From Micavibrio sp. UBA2638 (GTDB lineage: Bacteria > Pseudomonadota > Alphaproteobacteria > Micavibrionales > Micavibrionaceae), in assembly GCA_002359735.1 (NCBI GenBank), contig DENS01000003.1:181286-245285 (forward strand): a stretch of DNA of 64,000 nt. The letters are read 5' to 3'. Made by a program: the position numbers and the translations under genes. Below are positions 1 through 8,585 of this stretch, one piece after another (within the stretch, counting starts at the first letter, position 1; each line of letters opens with the position of its first letter). Under the pieces are notes generated by a model. The model was not told the DNA's origin. It made no database searches and worked only from the letters and a program-made list of their open reading frames with translations.

Positions 1-23
1 CATCAAAAGTAAAGTAAAGATGA

Positions 24-104
24 AACCCTTGGCGGTGTCTTTTTTTAAAGACTGAGAAATACGCCTTGAACCTGTGGGTTGGAACCCGCGTAGGAAAAGG
101 AAAG
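24..104 (+). promoter_or_regulatory. TPP riboswitch (THI element)
   Basis: Reads as the conserved thiamine pyrophosphate aptamer. A GGCGGTG strand (31-37) is followed by a short hairpin GTCT...AGAC with a T-rich loop, the hallmark CTGAGA (52-57), a CGCC strand that closes the helix, the second hallmark CTTGAACCTG (65-74), a GTGGGTT...AACCCGC helix and the terminal GTAGGAAAAGG. The coding start lies only a few bases beyond it, so control is probably at translation, by hiding the ribosome binding site when TPP is bound. No U-tract terminator is visible between the aptamer and the gene. The upstream promoter is outside the window or too weak to call. Confidence 0.93.
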
Positions 105-111
105 CTAGAGA

Positions 112-447
112 ATGCCTCATATCATTGTCGAATATACCGACCATTTGAACGTCGATATTGAAAAACTGACGATCGAATTACACCACACGCTCTGTCATCA
201 ACCAACCGTAACCGCGCAGGCCGTGAAAACCCGCGCCTTACCCGTAAAAGCCACAGTTGTCGGCGAAGGCAAGGATCATGACAAAATGATCCATATATGC
301 CTGAAGTTACTGCCTGGCCGTGACGATAATCTGCGTAAGGCCATGGCGCAAGCGCTATGCGACACTGCGCGTAAAATCGCGATGGACGAACACATTACCA
401 TTTCGGTTGAAACTGCCGAATTACACGCGCCAAGTTACATCAAATAA
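112..447 (+). CDS. 5-carboxymethyl-2-hydroxymuconate isomerase-like protein (tautomerase superfamily)
   Basis: A 111-residue protein that starts MPHIIVEYTDHL, the typical N-terminus of the CHMI/HpcD branch of the tautomerase superfamily, in which Pro2 becomes the N-terminal catalytic base after Met removal. Further family features are the Arg in KTRALPV (about residue 41) and the conserved segment IHICLKLLPGRD (about 61-72). Known members isomerise a muconate in homoprotocatechuate breakdown, but no other gene of that pathway is present here. The gene sits directly under a TPP riboswitch and 104 bases ahead of thiC, so its expression should follow thiamine status. The substrate is therefore unknown. 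Family call is firm; the role in thiamine metabolism is inference. Confidence 0.82.
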   Translation: MPHIIVEYTDHLNVDIEKLTIELHHTLCHQPTVTAQAVKTRALPVKATVVGEGKDHDKMIHICLKLLPGRDDNLRKAMAQALCDTARKIAMDEHITISVETAELHAPSYIK

Positions 448-455
448 AAACCCCA

Positions 456-2333
<1,878 letters not shown>

Positions 2334-2383
2334 ACGGTCACCTCCAGCCACTTTGCACAAATACAAAAACTGGCCTATACTCT

Positions 2384-2470
2384 TCGTCATTGCGAGGAAG
2401 ACCTAAAGGTCTGACGTGGCAATCCATTTGCGCGGTCATCTGGATAACCCCGCTTCGCTCGCGGGTGACG
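2384..2470. repeat. Dispersed palindromic repeat, copy 2
   Basis: Downstream of thiC. It begins CGTCATTGCGAGGAAGACC, continues with an AAGGTCTGACGTGGCAATCCA segment (a hairpin around AGACCTAAAGGTCT), and ends with CTTCGCTCGCGGGTGACG. The outer ends are imperfect inverted complements. The left half matches the reverse complement of copy 1 (456-530). The right half shares CGC.GGGTGACG with copy 3 (3791-3866). Confidence 0.72.
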
Positions 2471-2570
2471 CGTTTGCTATATTATCCACAGATTCCATAA
2501 AAACAAGAACAGAACGAGTCCATTACCCTTGAAAAAATTAATGGAATCACATTAGTCTCTTCTTATTGAG

Positions 2571-2667
2571 CATGAAAAAAGGCTGCGCTCCTACACACAG
2601 CCCTTTCATGAAACCGTGGAAGTAACCACACGGTTCGGGAATTCCCCTGATTCGGATTCTACGAATC
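2571..2667. other. Structured intergenic segment with three consecutive stem-loops
   Basis: The 391-base gap after thiC has no credible gene. After repeat copy 2 it holds three successive hairpins: CATGAAAAAAGGCTG...CAGCCCTTTCATG (2571-2610), CCGTG...CACGG (2614-2632) and GATTCG...CGAATC (2649-2667). The first may serve as a terminator for thiC, although no clean T-run follows. The group lies within 60 bases of the RBS (AAGGAG) of the next small gene, so it could also be its leader RNA. Which of the two it is cannot be decided from one sequence. Confidence 0.4.
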
Positions 2668-2724
2668 AATACCCCCACCAGTCAATAGCGGTTACGTCAC
2701 ATTAAAGCCTAAGGAGTAAAAACC

Positions 2725-2931
2725 ATGGCAAACTACTATGTAAACCAAAATAAACAAAATAATGGAGATAATGAAGTACACCGACACGGGTGTAGTCATA
2801 TGCCGCATGTAAGTAATCGAGTCCTACTAGGTGATTACACATCATGTTCTCCAGCAGTCTCGGAGGCAAAGCGTCGTGGCTATAATGCCAACGGATGTTT
2901 TTATTGCGCTAACTCTTGCCATACATCCTAA
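2725..2931 (+). CDS. Small Cys/His-rich protein (putative metal-binding)
   Basis: A 68-residue protein with a strong AAGGAG site eight bases or so before the ATG. It opens MANYYVNQNKQNNGDNEVH and carries many possible metal ligands: His19, His21, Cys23, His25, His28, Cys41, Cys58, Cys61, Cys65 and His66 (CxxC then CH near the end). I recognise the pattern from widespread unnamed small proteins with an N-terminal 'YYVN.N.Q..G.HEVH...C' and C-terminal 'NGC.YC...CH', but know no proven function. A hairpin terminator follows at once, so it is a one-gene unit. It sits in the accessory patch next to a phage-defence-like gene. Confidence 0.75.
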   Translation: MANYYVNQNKQNNGDNEVHRHGCSHMPHVSNRVLLGDYTSCSPAVSEAKRRGYNANGCFYCANSCHTS

Positions 2932-2938
2932 AAGAAAT

Positions 2939-2973
2939 CGTCCCTTGTTTTTTTAAGCAGGGGACGCATTTTG
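2939..2973 (+). terminator. Rho-independent terminator after the small Cys/His-rich gene
   Basis: A nine-pair stem, CGTCCCTTG (2939-2947) with CAGGGGACG (2958-2966), one pair being G-T, followed by CATTTTG. It starts eight bases after the stop codon. Confidence 0.62.
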
Positions 2974-2992
2974 TCATGTGCATAATCACTAA

Positions 2993-3790
2993 ATGGGTAA
3001 CGATATGATTGATCTTAAATCTAAGAAAGCAATAATTGGGCTATTCCTAGCCGTCCCCTTGCTTTGGCTATTAACATGGCTAACGCTTTCTATAGCCTTG
3101 GAACCAGAGGATAGAGGGCAATTTGGCGACATGTTTGGCTCAATAAATGCCCTATTTTCGGGTTGGGCTTTTGTAGGAGTTATAATTGCTATCCTTATGC
3201 AAAAAGAGGAACTGGAACTTCAAAGAGAAGAATTAAGAGAAACTAGAAAAGAATTTCAAGAACAAAATATAACTCTTAAACAACAACGTTTTGAAAATAC
3301 TTTTTTCAATATGCTTAGCCTGCATAATGAAATAGTTAACGCTTCGAAAGCTAATCCGGAAGGCAATCGCACAGATTCCGAAGGACGAGAGGTGATACAC
3401 GAAATTTATGAATTTTTGCGTAAATCATGGGATAGAAACGTTCAAACGAATATAAAAATAAAAACTGAAACCCTCGTTAAAGACACTTTAAATAAACATT
3501 TTCCAAACGTACTTAATCACTATTTTAGAAATTTATATCGAATTTTTGTATTTATAAAAAAGAATGAAGATGTAGTAGATAGTGAATTTTATTCTAAAAT
3601 ATTAAGAGCACAATTATCTGATCCAGAATTATTGCTACTTTTTTACAACACACATTATTATCACAAAGGAAAAAATTTCCAAAAATACACTAAGTTATAT
3701 AAATTATTCGATAATTTACCTCCAGAAAAACTCATTCATGAAGAACATTTAAAACTTCTGAATAATTTTTATCAAGAAGCCGAAAGCTAA
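2993..3790 (+). CDS. Putative phage abortive-infection membrane protein (putAbiC-like)
   Basis: A 265-residue protein with the layout of the putative AbiC family (Pfam putAbiC). It has two N-terminal membrane helices (about 12-37 and 50-70) around the motif RGQFGDMFGSINALFSGWAF, then a charged coiled coil (about 70-98, repeated ELE/ELRE/TRKEF), then the family block RFENTFFNMLSLHNEIV. Known AbiC proteins block phage growth by an unclear route. Base composition is clearly more AT-rich than the neighbours and codon use differs, so recent transfer is likely. The start may be the ATG at 2993 or the one four codons later at 3005; neither has a strong ribosome site. No partner gene is obvious. Confidence 0.82.
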   Translation: MGNDMIDLKSKKAIIGLFLAVPLLWLLTWLTLSIALEPEDRGQFGDMFGSINALFSGWAFVGVIIAILMQKEELELQREELRETRKEFQEQNITLKQQRFENTFFNMLSLHNEIVNASKANPEGNRTDSEGREVIHEIYEFLRKSWDRNVQTNIKIKTETLVKDTLNKHFPNVLNHYFRNLYRIFVFIKKNEDVVDSEFYSKILRAQLSDPELLLLFYNTHYYHKGKNFQKYTKLYKLFDNLPPEKLIHEEHLKLLNNFYQEAES

Positions 3791-3866
3791 CGTGACAATC
3801 CATGGATTGCTTCGCTTTTTTTGCTCAGGCGCGTAAACGCGCTACGCAATCGCGCGCGGGTGACGA
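3791..3866. repeat. Dispersed palindromic repeat, copy 3
   Basis: Starts one base after the stop of the AbiC-like gene with CGTGACAATCCATGGATTGCTTCGC and ends CGCGCGGGTGACGA. It shares the 'CAATCCA', 'GATTGC' and 'GCGGGTGACG' blocks with copies 1 and 2. It includes GCTCAGGCGCGTAAACGCGCTACGC (about 3823-3847), a small palindrome that recurs 134 bases on. Confidence 0.62.
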
Positions 3867-3956
3867 TTGCCCAAAATTCTCGACATTTCAGGAATTTTAT
3901 CCTATAGTGGTGGCTGTGGTTTTGAGACGGGGAGAGGGATCCACTCTTTTTAAATC

Positions 3957-3982
3957 GCTCAGGCGCGCAAGCGCGCTACGCG
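3957..3982. repeat. Short palindromic repeat, second copy of GCTCAGGCGCG...CGCGCTACGC
   Basis: Bases here read GCTCAGGCGCGCAAGCGCGCTACGC, nearly identical to the segment at about 3823-3847, with two compensating changes at the loop (TAAA to CAAG) that keep the hairpin. The rest of the gap 3867-4079 holds no gene I can support. Confidence 0.55.
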
Positions 3983-4079
3983 GATGTTACACTATAATTA
4001 GAAATGGAAGGGCAGGCACCCCCACCCCCCTAAAAATTACAAACGAAATGACGAACGCTAATAGAGGTTATAAATCAAT

Positions 4080-4601
4080 ATGTTAGACCAAGATATCACC
4101 CCCCTGAACGCCGACGATTTACCCGCCATTGACGCCCTGCAGGCCGCCGCGCATGTGCCCGAATTGCATGAACCGCGCGCTTTATTCGCGGCCATGATTG
4201 ATTACCCGCATTCCATTTGTCTGGGCATACGCGGCGGGCAGGGCTTGCGCGGCTATATTCTTGGCTATGCCTCGCGCGCGGAGCGTGCCGATTTCACCAC
4301 CGGGCCGGAGGACAGCTTTGACCCCGGGGTCTTGTATTTGCATGACCTTTGTATCGCGATAGAGGAACAAGGCGCCGGATTGGGCAAAATTTTATATGAT
4401 GCGTTTGAAACCCGCGCGCGCCGCGCCGGATATACGCGCCTGATTGCCAACGCCATTGAAGGGCGGCTTACCTTTTGGGAAAATCAGGGCTTTACCGCGG
4501 GGGCGCAAACCACCTATCATGGTGTGACCGCCACGCGCATTGAAAAAACATTAAGCCCGGCGGCGGCCAATAACACCGAAAAGAAAGATATCGCGATATG
4601 A
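4080..4601 (+). CDS. GNAT-family N-acetyltransferase
   Basis: A 173-residue protein with the GNAT fold. The beta4 strand LYLHDLCI (about 83-90) leads into the acetyl-CoA loop [20 protein letters not shown] (about 93-112), the Q/RxxGxG/A signature. Then comes the typical C-terminal [10 protein letters not shown]...FWENQGF block. The substrate cannot be told. It is first in a tight four-gene set: its last four bases overlap the next start (ATGA), which suggests translational coupling with the PhnA-like gene. AGAGG lies upstream of the ATG at a rather long distance. Confidence 0.85.
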   Translation: MLDQDITPLNADDLPAIDALQAAAHVPELHEPRALFAAMIDYPHSICLGIRGGQGLRGYILGYASRAERADFTTGPEDSFDPGVLYLHDLCIAIEEQGAGLGKILYDAFETRARRAGYTRLIANAIEGRLTFWENQGFTAGAQTTYHGVTATRIEKTLSPAAANNTEKKDIAI

Positions 4602-4951
4602 GTGAACCCCTGCCCCCCTGTCCGAAATGCGGGTCTGTTTATACCTATGAGGATGGGCCATTATTGATTTGCCCCGAATGCGCCCACGAATGGAGCGCGG
4701 ATGACGCGGCCTCTGGCGGGGCTGGCGGCGGCGCGGGCAAGGTCTGGAAAGATGCCAATGGCAATATATTACAGGACGGCGACACCGTCACGGTGATTAA
4801 AGACCTGAAATTCAAGGGCGGCGTCGTCAAGGTTGGGACGAAGGTTAAAAATATTCGTCTGGTGGATGCCGATCACGATATTGATTGCAAGGTTCCCGGC
4901 ATTGGGCAAATGGGGTTAAAAACCGAATTTGTGAAAAAGATAACGGATTAA
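4598..4951 (+). CDS. PhnA/YjdM-like zinc-ribbon protein
   Basis: A 117-residue protein matching the YjdM (historically PhnA) family along its whole length. The N-terminal zinc ribbon has Cys8, Cys11, Cys25 and Cys28 (CPKC...CPEC). A Gly/Ala-rich linker follows, then the C-terminal domain [20 protein letters not shown]...[13 protein letters not shown]. The old link to alkylphosphonate use is doubtful; the family function is not established. It overlaps the GNAT gene by four bases. Confidence 0.9.
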   Translation: MSEPLPPCPKCGSVYTYEDGPLLICPECAHEWSADDAASGGAGGGAGKVWKDANGNILQDGDTVTVIKDLKFKGGVVKVGTKVKNIRLVDADHDIDCKVPGIGQMGLKTEFVKKITD

Positions 4952-4966
4952 GGGCGGGGCGTAACA

Positions 4967-5242
4967 ATGACCGATCACGGCTATGACCATACACTTGACC
5001 CCCTGATCATGGACAATGCGGGGGATGATTGGCAAAATGTGACCACCATTATCAGCGGCGTTTTTGACCATGCGGGCTTTGATAAAACCGCCTATAGCGC
5101 GCAAGACATTGCCGAACGGGTTTATATTCTGGTCGATAGCGGGCGTCTGGATGTACAGGGGAATATGCGGCGCTGGCGCGAGGGGCAGGTCAAATTAAGG
5201 CCGCTCCTGCCAAAAAAAGGGGGCGATCATGGCTCAGACTAA
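4967..5242 (+). CDS. Small conserved protein with DUF3658-like C-terminal segment
   Basis: A 91-residue soluble protein. The segment YSAQDIAERVYILVDSGRLD and the following VQGNMRRWREGQVKL resemble the end of DUF3658 proteins (a small winged-helix-like stretch), but this is from memory of sequence style and not a scored match. It lies 15 bases after the PhnA-like gene and its 3' end overlaps the next gene by 14 bases, so it belongs to the same operon. No catalytic motif is visible and its function is unknown. Confidence 0.6.
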   Translation: MTDHGYDHTLDPLIMDNAGDDWQNVTTIISGVFDHAGFDKTAYSAQDIAERVYILVDSGRLDVQGNMRRWREGQVKLRPLLPKKGGDHGSD

Positions 5243-5462
5243 ATACATTGTATCTTTATTGGCGCTATGCCTTGTGTTACCGGCCTGCAGCGGGTTAAAA
5301 CGCCCATCGGTAAACCCGGCGCGCATGGCCTCGGACACATTATGTTACCGCGCGGAAACCGGCCATGGCAGCGCCGAAATCCGGAAGGAAATTCAACGCC
5401 GCGATCTGGATTGCCGCGCCATGATAGAAAATGACCCATTGGCGGGGGAAAAACGGTATTAA
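5229..5462 (+). CDS. Small predicted lipoprotein
   Basis: A 77-residue protein with a lipoprotein signal (KYIVSLLALCLVLPAC; lipobox LPAC, lipidated Cys20) followed by a short, Arg-rich mature part with two more Cys residues. A GGGGGCG ribosome site lies inside the end of the preceding gene. No known family is recognised. It is last in the GNAT/PhnA operon. Confidence 0.65.
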   Translation: MAQTKYIVSLLALCLVLPACSGLKRPSVNPARMASDTLCYRAETGHGSAEIRKEIQRRDLDCRAMIENDPLAGEKRY

Positions 5463-5564
5463 ATTTCGTTTTTTTCAATATGGGCATAAGGCGTTTGACT
5501 TGTTGCGGGCTTGCTGTTAATACCCCCTTCTTTATAAAAAATTATGGGAAGAGCGGGAACGGCT

Positions 5565-5996
5565 ATGGGCTCAAAATCCGGCAGCATTCAACGCTATGCA
5601 AAAGACACAGTTGTCGCCTTAAGCGAAGATAAAAATCAGCACGAAATTTGTGATATGGTTCAGGTTTTACACGGTCAAAACGGCGTGCGGAGTTTGGTCC
5701 TGTTCTTTCATGATTATGCCGGAACGCTGCTGCACACTGTCTCGAATGATATATTGGCGCATGTGCATCATGTGGCACTGGAAACCAGCGGCAGCGAGGT
5801 TGTCGGCTTTATGCTGGAAGGTCAGGACGATATTGCAACCGGGCTAAAGGCGTTGTTTACCCAGAAAGCGCAAGGCTTTGACGGTTCCGAAAAACCTTTA
5901 TTCTCGGCGCAAATGCAACAGGAAGTGACAAAGGAATGCGATTTCCTGGACGCCGTTTCGTCCGATGCGGATATTCCGGAGCATGACTGGATCTAA
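5565..5996 (+). CDS. Hypothetical protein
   Basis: A soluble acidic protein of 143 residues from the ATG at 5565; a start seven codons upstream (5544) is also open. I prefer 5565 because GCGGGAACGG lies just before it. No signal peptide, membrane helix or known motif is visible. A His-rich stretch (ILAHVHHVALET) and a Cys near the end are the only notable features. It ends before a convergent MFS transporter gene. I do not recognise it. Confidence 0.6.
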   Translation: MGSKSGSIQRYAKDTVVALSEDKNQHEICDMVQVLHGQNGVRSLVLFFHDYAGTLLHTVSNDILAHVHHVALETSGSEVVGFMLEGQDDIATGLKALFTQKAQGFDGSEKPLFSAQMQQEVTKECDFLDAVSSDADIPEHDWI

Positions 5997-6080
5997 CTGG
6001 ATCTGACGGGCAATGCATGGCGGCGCGGATGACGCATGCGCGCGCGGACATAATCAATCCCCGATAAAGCGGGTTTCATG

Positions 6081-7316
6081 TCAGGTTTCCATCTTCAGCT
6101 TGCGGAACGACGGGGAGAGAACCGCGACAGCGCCAACAACCACCAAAGTGCCAATGCCGCCAATCAAGATCGATGGCACCAATCCAAATACCGCCGCGGC
6201 GACACCACTTTCGAAGGCACCAATCTCATTGGATGATATAATAAACATCGAATTAACCGCCGATACACGGCCTTTCATGTTATCAGGGGTTAAAATCTGG
6301 GTCAGCGTACCGCGGATTACCATGGAAACGCTGTCAAAGGCACCGCTTAACGACAAGAAGAACAAAGCCGCCATAAAGCTGGTCGACAGGCCAAAACCGA
6401 TCATGGCAATACCGAACCCGGCGACAACAACCAACATGCGCATTGCAGTAATTTTGCGCATCGGATAGACGGCGAACCATAACGCCACCAATATGGCTCC
6501 GGCGGCAGGCGCGGCGCGCAAAATACCCAGACCTTCGGCGCCAACACCCAAAACCTGATCGGCAAAGGCCGGAAGAATCGCAATCGCACCGCCAAATAAC
6601 ACGGCCAGCATATCCAGCCCCATAATCGACAGCAACGCGCGGTTATTCAACAAAAAACGCCAGCCTTCGGTAATGCTTTTCAATGCAGGAGGGCGCACGG
6701 CTTCACGTTTACGTTCATCCTTAATTTTCAAAGCAAGCGCCAGTACCGCGGCAATCGCCATCAGAAAAAAGGCCAAAAACCAGGCACCGCCAGCCCCATA
6801 GCCGCCATAGATCAAACCGCCCATAGCGGGGCCACCAATAAAGGCAACCTGATGGCCGGCCGTTTGCCAACTGGTCGCGGCAGAGTAATTCTCGCGGCTG
6901 ACCAGCATGGGAAGCAAGGCAAAGGTCGAGGGTGCAATAAAGCTGCGGATAAAGCCGGACGCAATAATCCCGCCGAAAATAACGATCAGCAGCGGATTGT
7001 CATGAATATCGACAATCCCGCCCGCCAGAACAAACAACACCAATGTATTCATTGCCAAGCCGCCAAGGCAGAGCGCATAAATGCGGCGCGGGTGATGCGT
7101 ATCAACAAAATGCCCGGCAAACAGCGCGCAACCGATGGCGGGTACGGCCTCGGCCAGCCCGGTTAGACCAAGCATAAGCGCACTGCCGGTTAATTCATAA
7201 ACCTGCCATCCGACAATAACGGCCTGCGCCTGCATGGCCGTGAGCGCGAACATGCGCGTGAGCAATAGCAGCCGGAAATTCTTGTTTTTCAATACCGTAA
7301 ATGAGAGCTGGGTCAT
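6081..7316 (-). CDS. Major facilitator superfamily exporter (MFS_3/EntS-like)
   Basis: A 411-residue integral membrane protein with about twelve hydrophobic segments. The start (KNKNFRLLLLTRMFA...AVIVGWQVYELTGSALMLGLTGLAEAVP) and the loop FAGHFVDTHHPRRIYA are typical of the EntS/MFS_3 group of exporters, proton-driven carriers of siderophores, drugs or unknown small molecules. The substrate cannot be told. A single-gene unit, with the next gene diverging only a short distance upstream, so the two may share a promoter region. Confidence 0.88.
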   Translation of the reverse strand: MTQLSFTVLKNKNFRLLLLTRMFALTAMQAQAVIVGWQVYELTGSALMLGLTGLAEAVPAIGCALFAGHFVDTHHPRRIYALCLGGLAMNTLVLFVLAGGIVDIHDNPLLIVIFGGIIASGFIRSFIAPSTFALLPMLVSRENYSAATSWQTAGHQVAFIGGPAMGGLIYGGYGAGGAWFLAFFLMAIAAVLALALKIKDERKREAVRPPALKSITEGWRFLLNNRALLSIMGLDMLAVLFGGAIAILPAFADQVLGVGAEGLGILRAAPAAGAILVALWFAVYPMRKITAMRMLVVVAGFGIAMIGFGLSTSFMAALFFLSLSGAFDSVSMVIRGTLTQILTPDNMKGRVSAVNSMFIISSNEIGAFESGVAAAVFGLVPSILIGGIGTLVVVGAVAVLSPSFRKLKMET

Positions 7317-7393
7317 GACGTCAAACGATGCGCCGCCAGCGCAGCGAAGTCAAGAAAAAGGAACTTCTAGACGGCGCAAGCGTTGGAAACTTT

Positions 7394-7924
7394 ATGATGA
7401 GTAAAAAACCGCCATATAAACAACGCGAAGAAGCCCGCGGGTCCGGCTTATTGGATTACTGGCCCTTAACGGCCTTGATATGTGTTTCCATGCTGGCCGC
7501 CGGAGCTTTAAGTTATGGACTATCCGCAGGTCTGTTATTTTTCATGCATTATTTCATGGGTATATTCCTGTGCATTTTTGCCTTATTGAAAATATTTCAT
7601 CCATCGGCCTTTGCAGATGGTTTTCAAATGTATGATTTAATCGGGAAACGTACCCGCATATACGCCTATATCTATCCATTTATCGAGCTCGCGCTCGGGT
7701 TGGGATATCTGTCTTTTATTATGCCCCTGGCCGTTTATATGGCCACCATTCTAATAATGACCATCGGTATGATCGGCGTCATTGATGCCTTGCGGCAAGG
7801 CCTGGACATAAATTGCCCCTGTATGGGTTCGGTACTGGATGTTCCGCTTTCCACGGTAACTTTGACAGAAGATGCAGGCATGGCGATTATGGCCGCGGCC
7901 ATGTTATACATGGCCTTTCTGTAA
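7394..7924 (+). CDS. MauE/DoxX-like redox-associated membrane protein
   Basis: About 176 residues with four to five membrane helices. The signatures FADGFQMYDLIGKRTRIYAYIYP and DINCPCMGSVLDVPLSTVTL, with a CPC-type cysteine pair, are those of small MauE/DoxX-family proteins often found beside heavy-metal or thiol-redox genes. The frame is open to 7328, but that start would sit 12 bases from the divergent MFS start and lacks a ribosome site. The ATG at 7394, after TTGGAAACTTT, is preferred. It converges on a glutathione peroxidase gene. The exact function is unknown. Confidence 0.75.
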   Translation: MMSKKPPYKQREEARGSGLLDYWPLTALICVSMLAAGALSYGLSAGLLFFMHYFMGIFLCIFALLKIFHPSAFADGFQMYDLIGKRTRIYAYIYPFIELALGLGYLSFIMPLAVYMATILIMTIGMIGVIDALRQGLDINCPCMGSVLDVPLSTVTLTEDAGMAIMAAAMLYMAFL

Positions 7925-7961
7925 AGAATAAGCCCCGTTTTTATGAGGTTTTGTTGTGGTG

Positions 7962-8585
7962 TTATTTTGATTCAGGCATCGTGGATTGCAGCGTTTGCAC
8001 CGACAAATTGGCCTCAATCGCATCAATCAACTTATCCGATTGCGGCCCGACCTGAGAACCAAAGCTGGCGGCCAGCGACCCGTCAGGGGCGATTAAATAT
8101 TTGTGAAAATTCCAACGCGGCTTTGAAAACAATAACCCGCCTTTGCCCTGATCGGCGGCCCATGCATAAAACGGATGGGCCGTTTTCCCGGATACAGCGT
8201 ATTTCTGGGTCATTGGAAACGTGACATTATATTTTTCCGAGGCAAAGGCCTTAATGTCATCTTCGCTGCCCGGTTCCTGCCCGCCAAAATCATTGCTTGG
8301 GACGCCTAAAACGGCAAGGCCGCGGTCTTTATAGGTTTCGTATAAAGCCTGCAAGCCCGCATATTGATCGGTAAAGCCGCATTGCGAAGCCACATTTACC
8401 ACCAATACGGCCCGGCCTTTGAAATCTTCCAGCATCATTGGCGTGCCATCAATGCCAACAAAAGTAAAGTGATGCGCATTCATATCGGGCAAAGACTGAT
8501 CTTGGGCTCTGGCATTTTTTGCGACCAGAATACAGGTTCCCACGATAGATACCCCCAAGATAAAAAGAGCTATAATTTTCATCAT
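7962..8585 (-). CDS. Glutathione peroxidase family protein, exported
   Basis: A 207-residue peroxidase of the GPx fold that reduces hydroperoxides. The catalytic tetrad is visible: Cys69 (NVASQCGFT), Gln103 (GGQEPG), Trp158 and Asn159 (RWNFHKYLI). It is a cysteine rather than selenocysteine enzyme. An N-terminal hydrophobic segment (IIALFILGVSIVGTCILVA) ending NARAQ predicts export to the periplasm, so thioredoxin-like partners are more likely than glutathione. Its ATG overlaps the stop of the acyl-CoA dehydrogenase gene by one base (TAATG), which implies co-translation with that gene. Confidence 0.92.
   Translation of the reverse strand: MMKIIALFILGVSIVGTCILVAKNARAQDQSLPDMNAHHFTFVGIDGTPMMLEDFKGRAVLVVNVASQCGFTDQYAGLQALYETYKDRGLAVLGVPSNDFGGQEPGSEDDIKAFASEKYNVTFPMTQKYAVSGKTAHPFYAWAADQGKGGLLFSKPRWNFHKYLIAPDGSLAASFGSQVGPQSDKLIDAIEANLSVQTLQSTMPESK

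Noticed and set aside
3802..4086. 94-codon open frame in the gap after the AbiC-like gene
   Set aside because: It runs through the palindromic repeats, has no family and no ribosome site, and its composition is that of the repeats.
5410..5426. Match TCTGGATTGCCGCGCCA-like between repeat copy 1 and the small lipoprotein gene
   Set aside because: Sixteen or so bases shared inside a reading frame (RDLDCRA); too short and without the other parts of the repeat to call a fourth copy.
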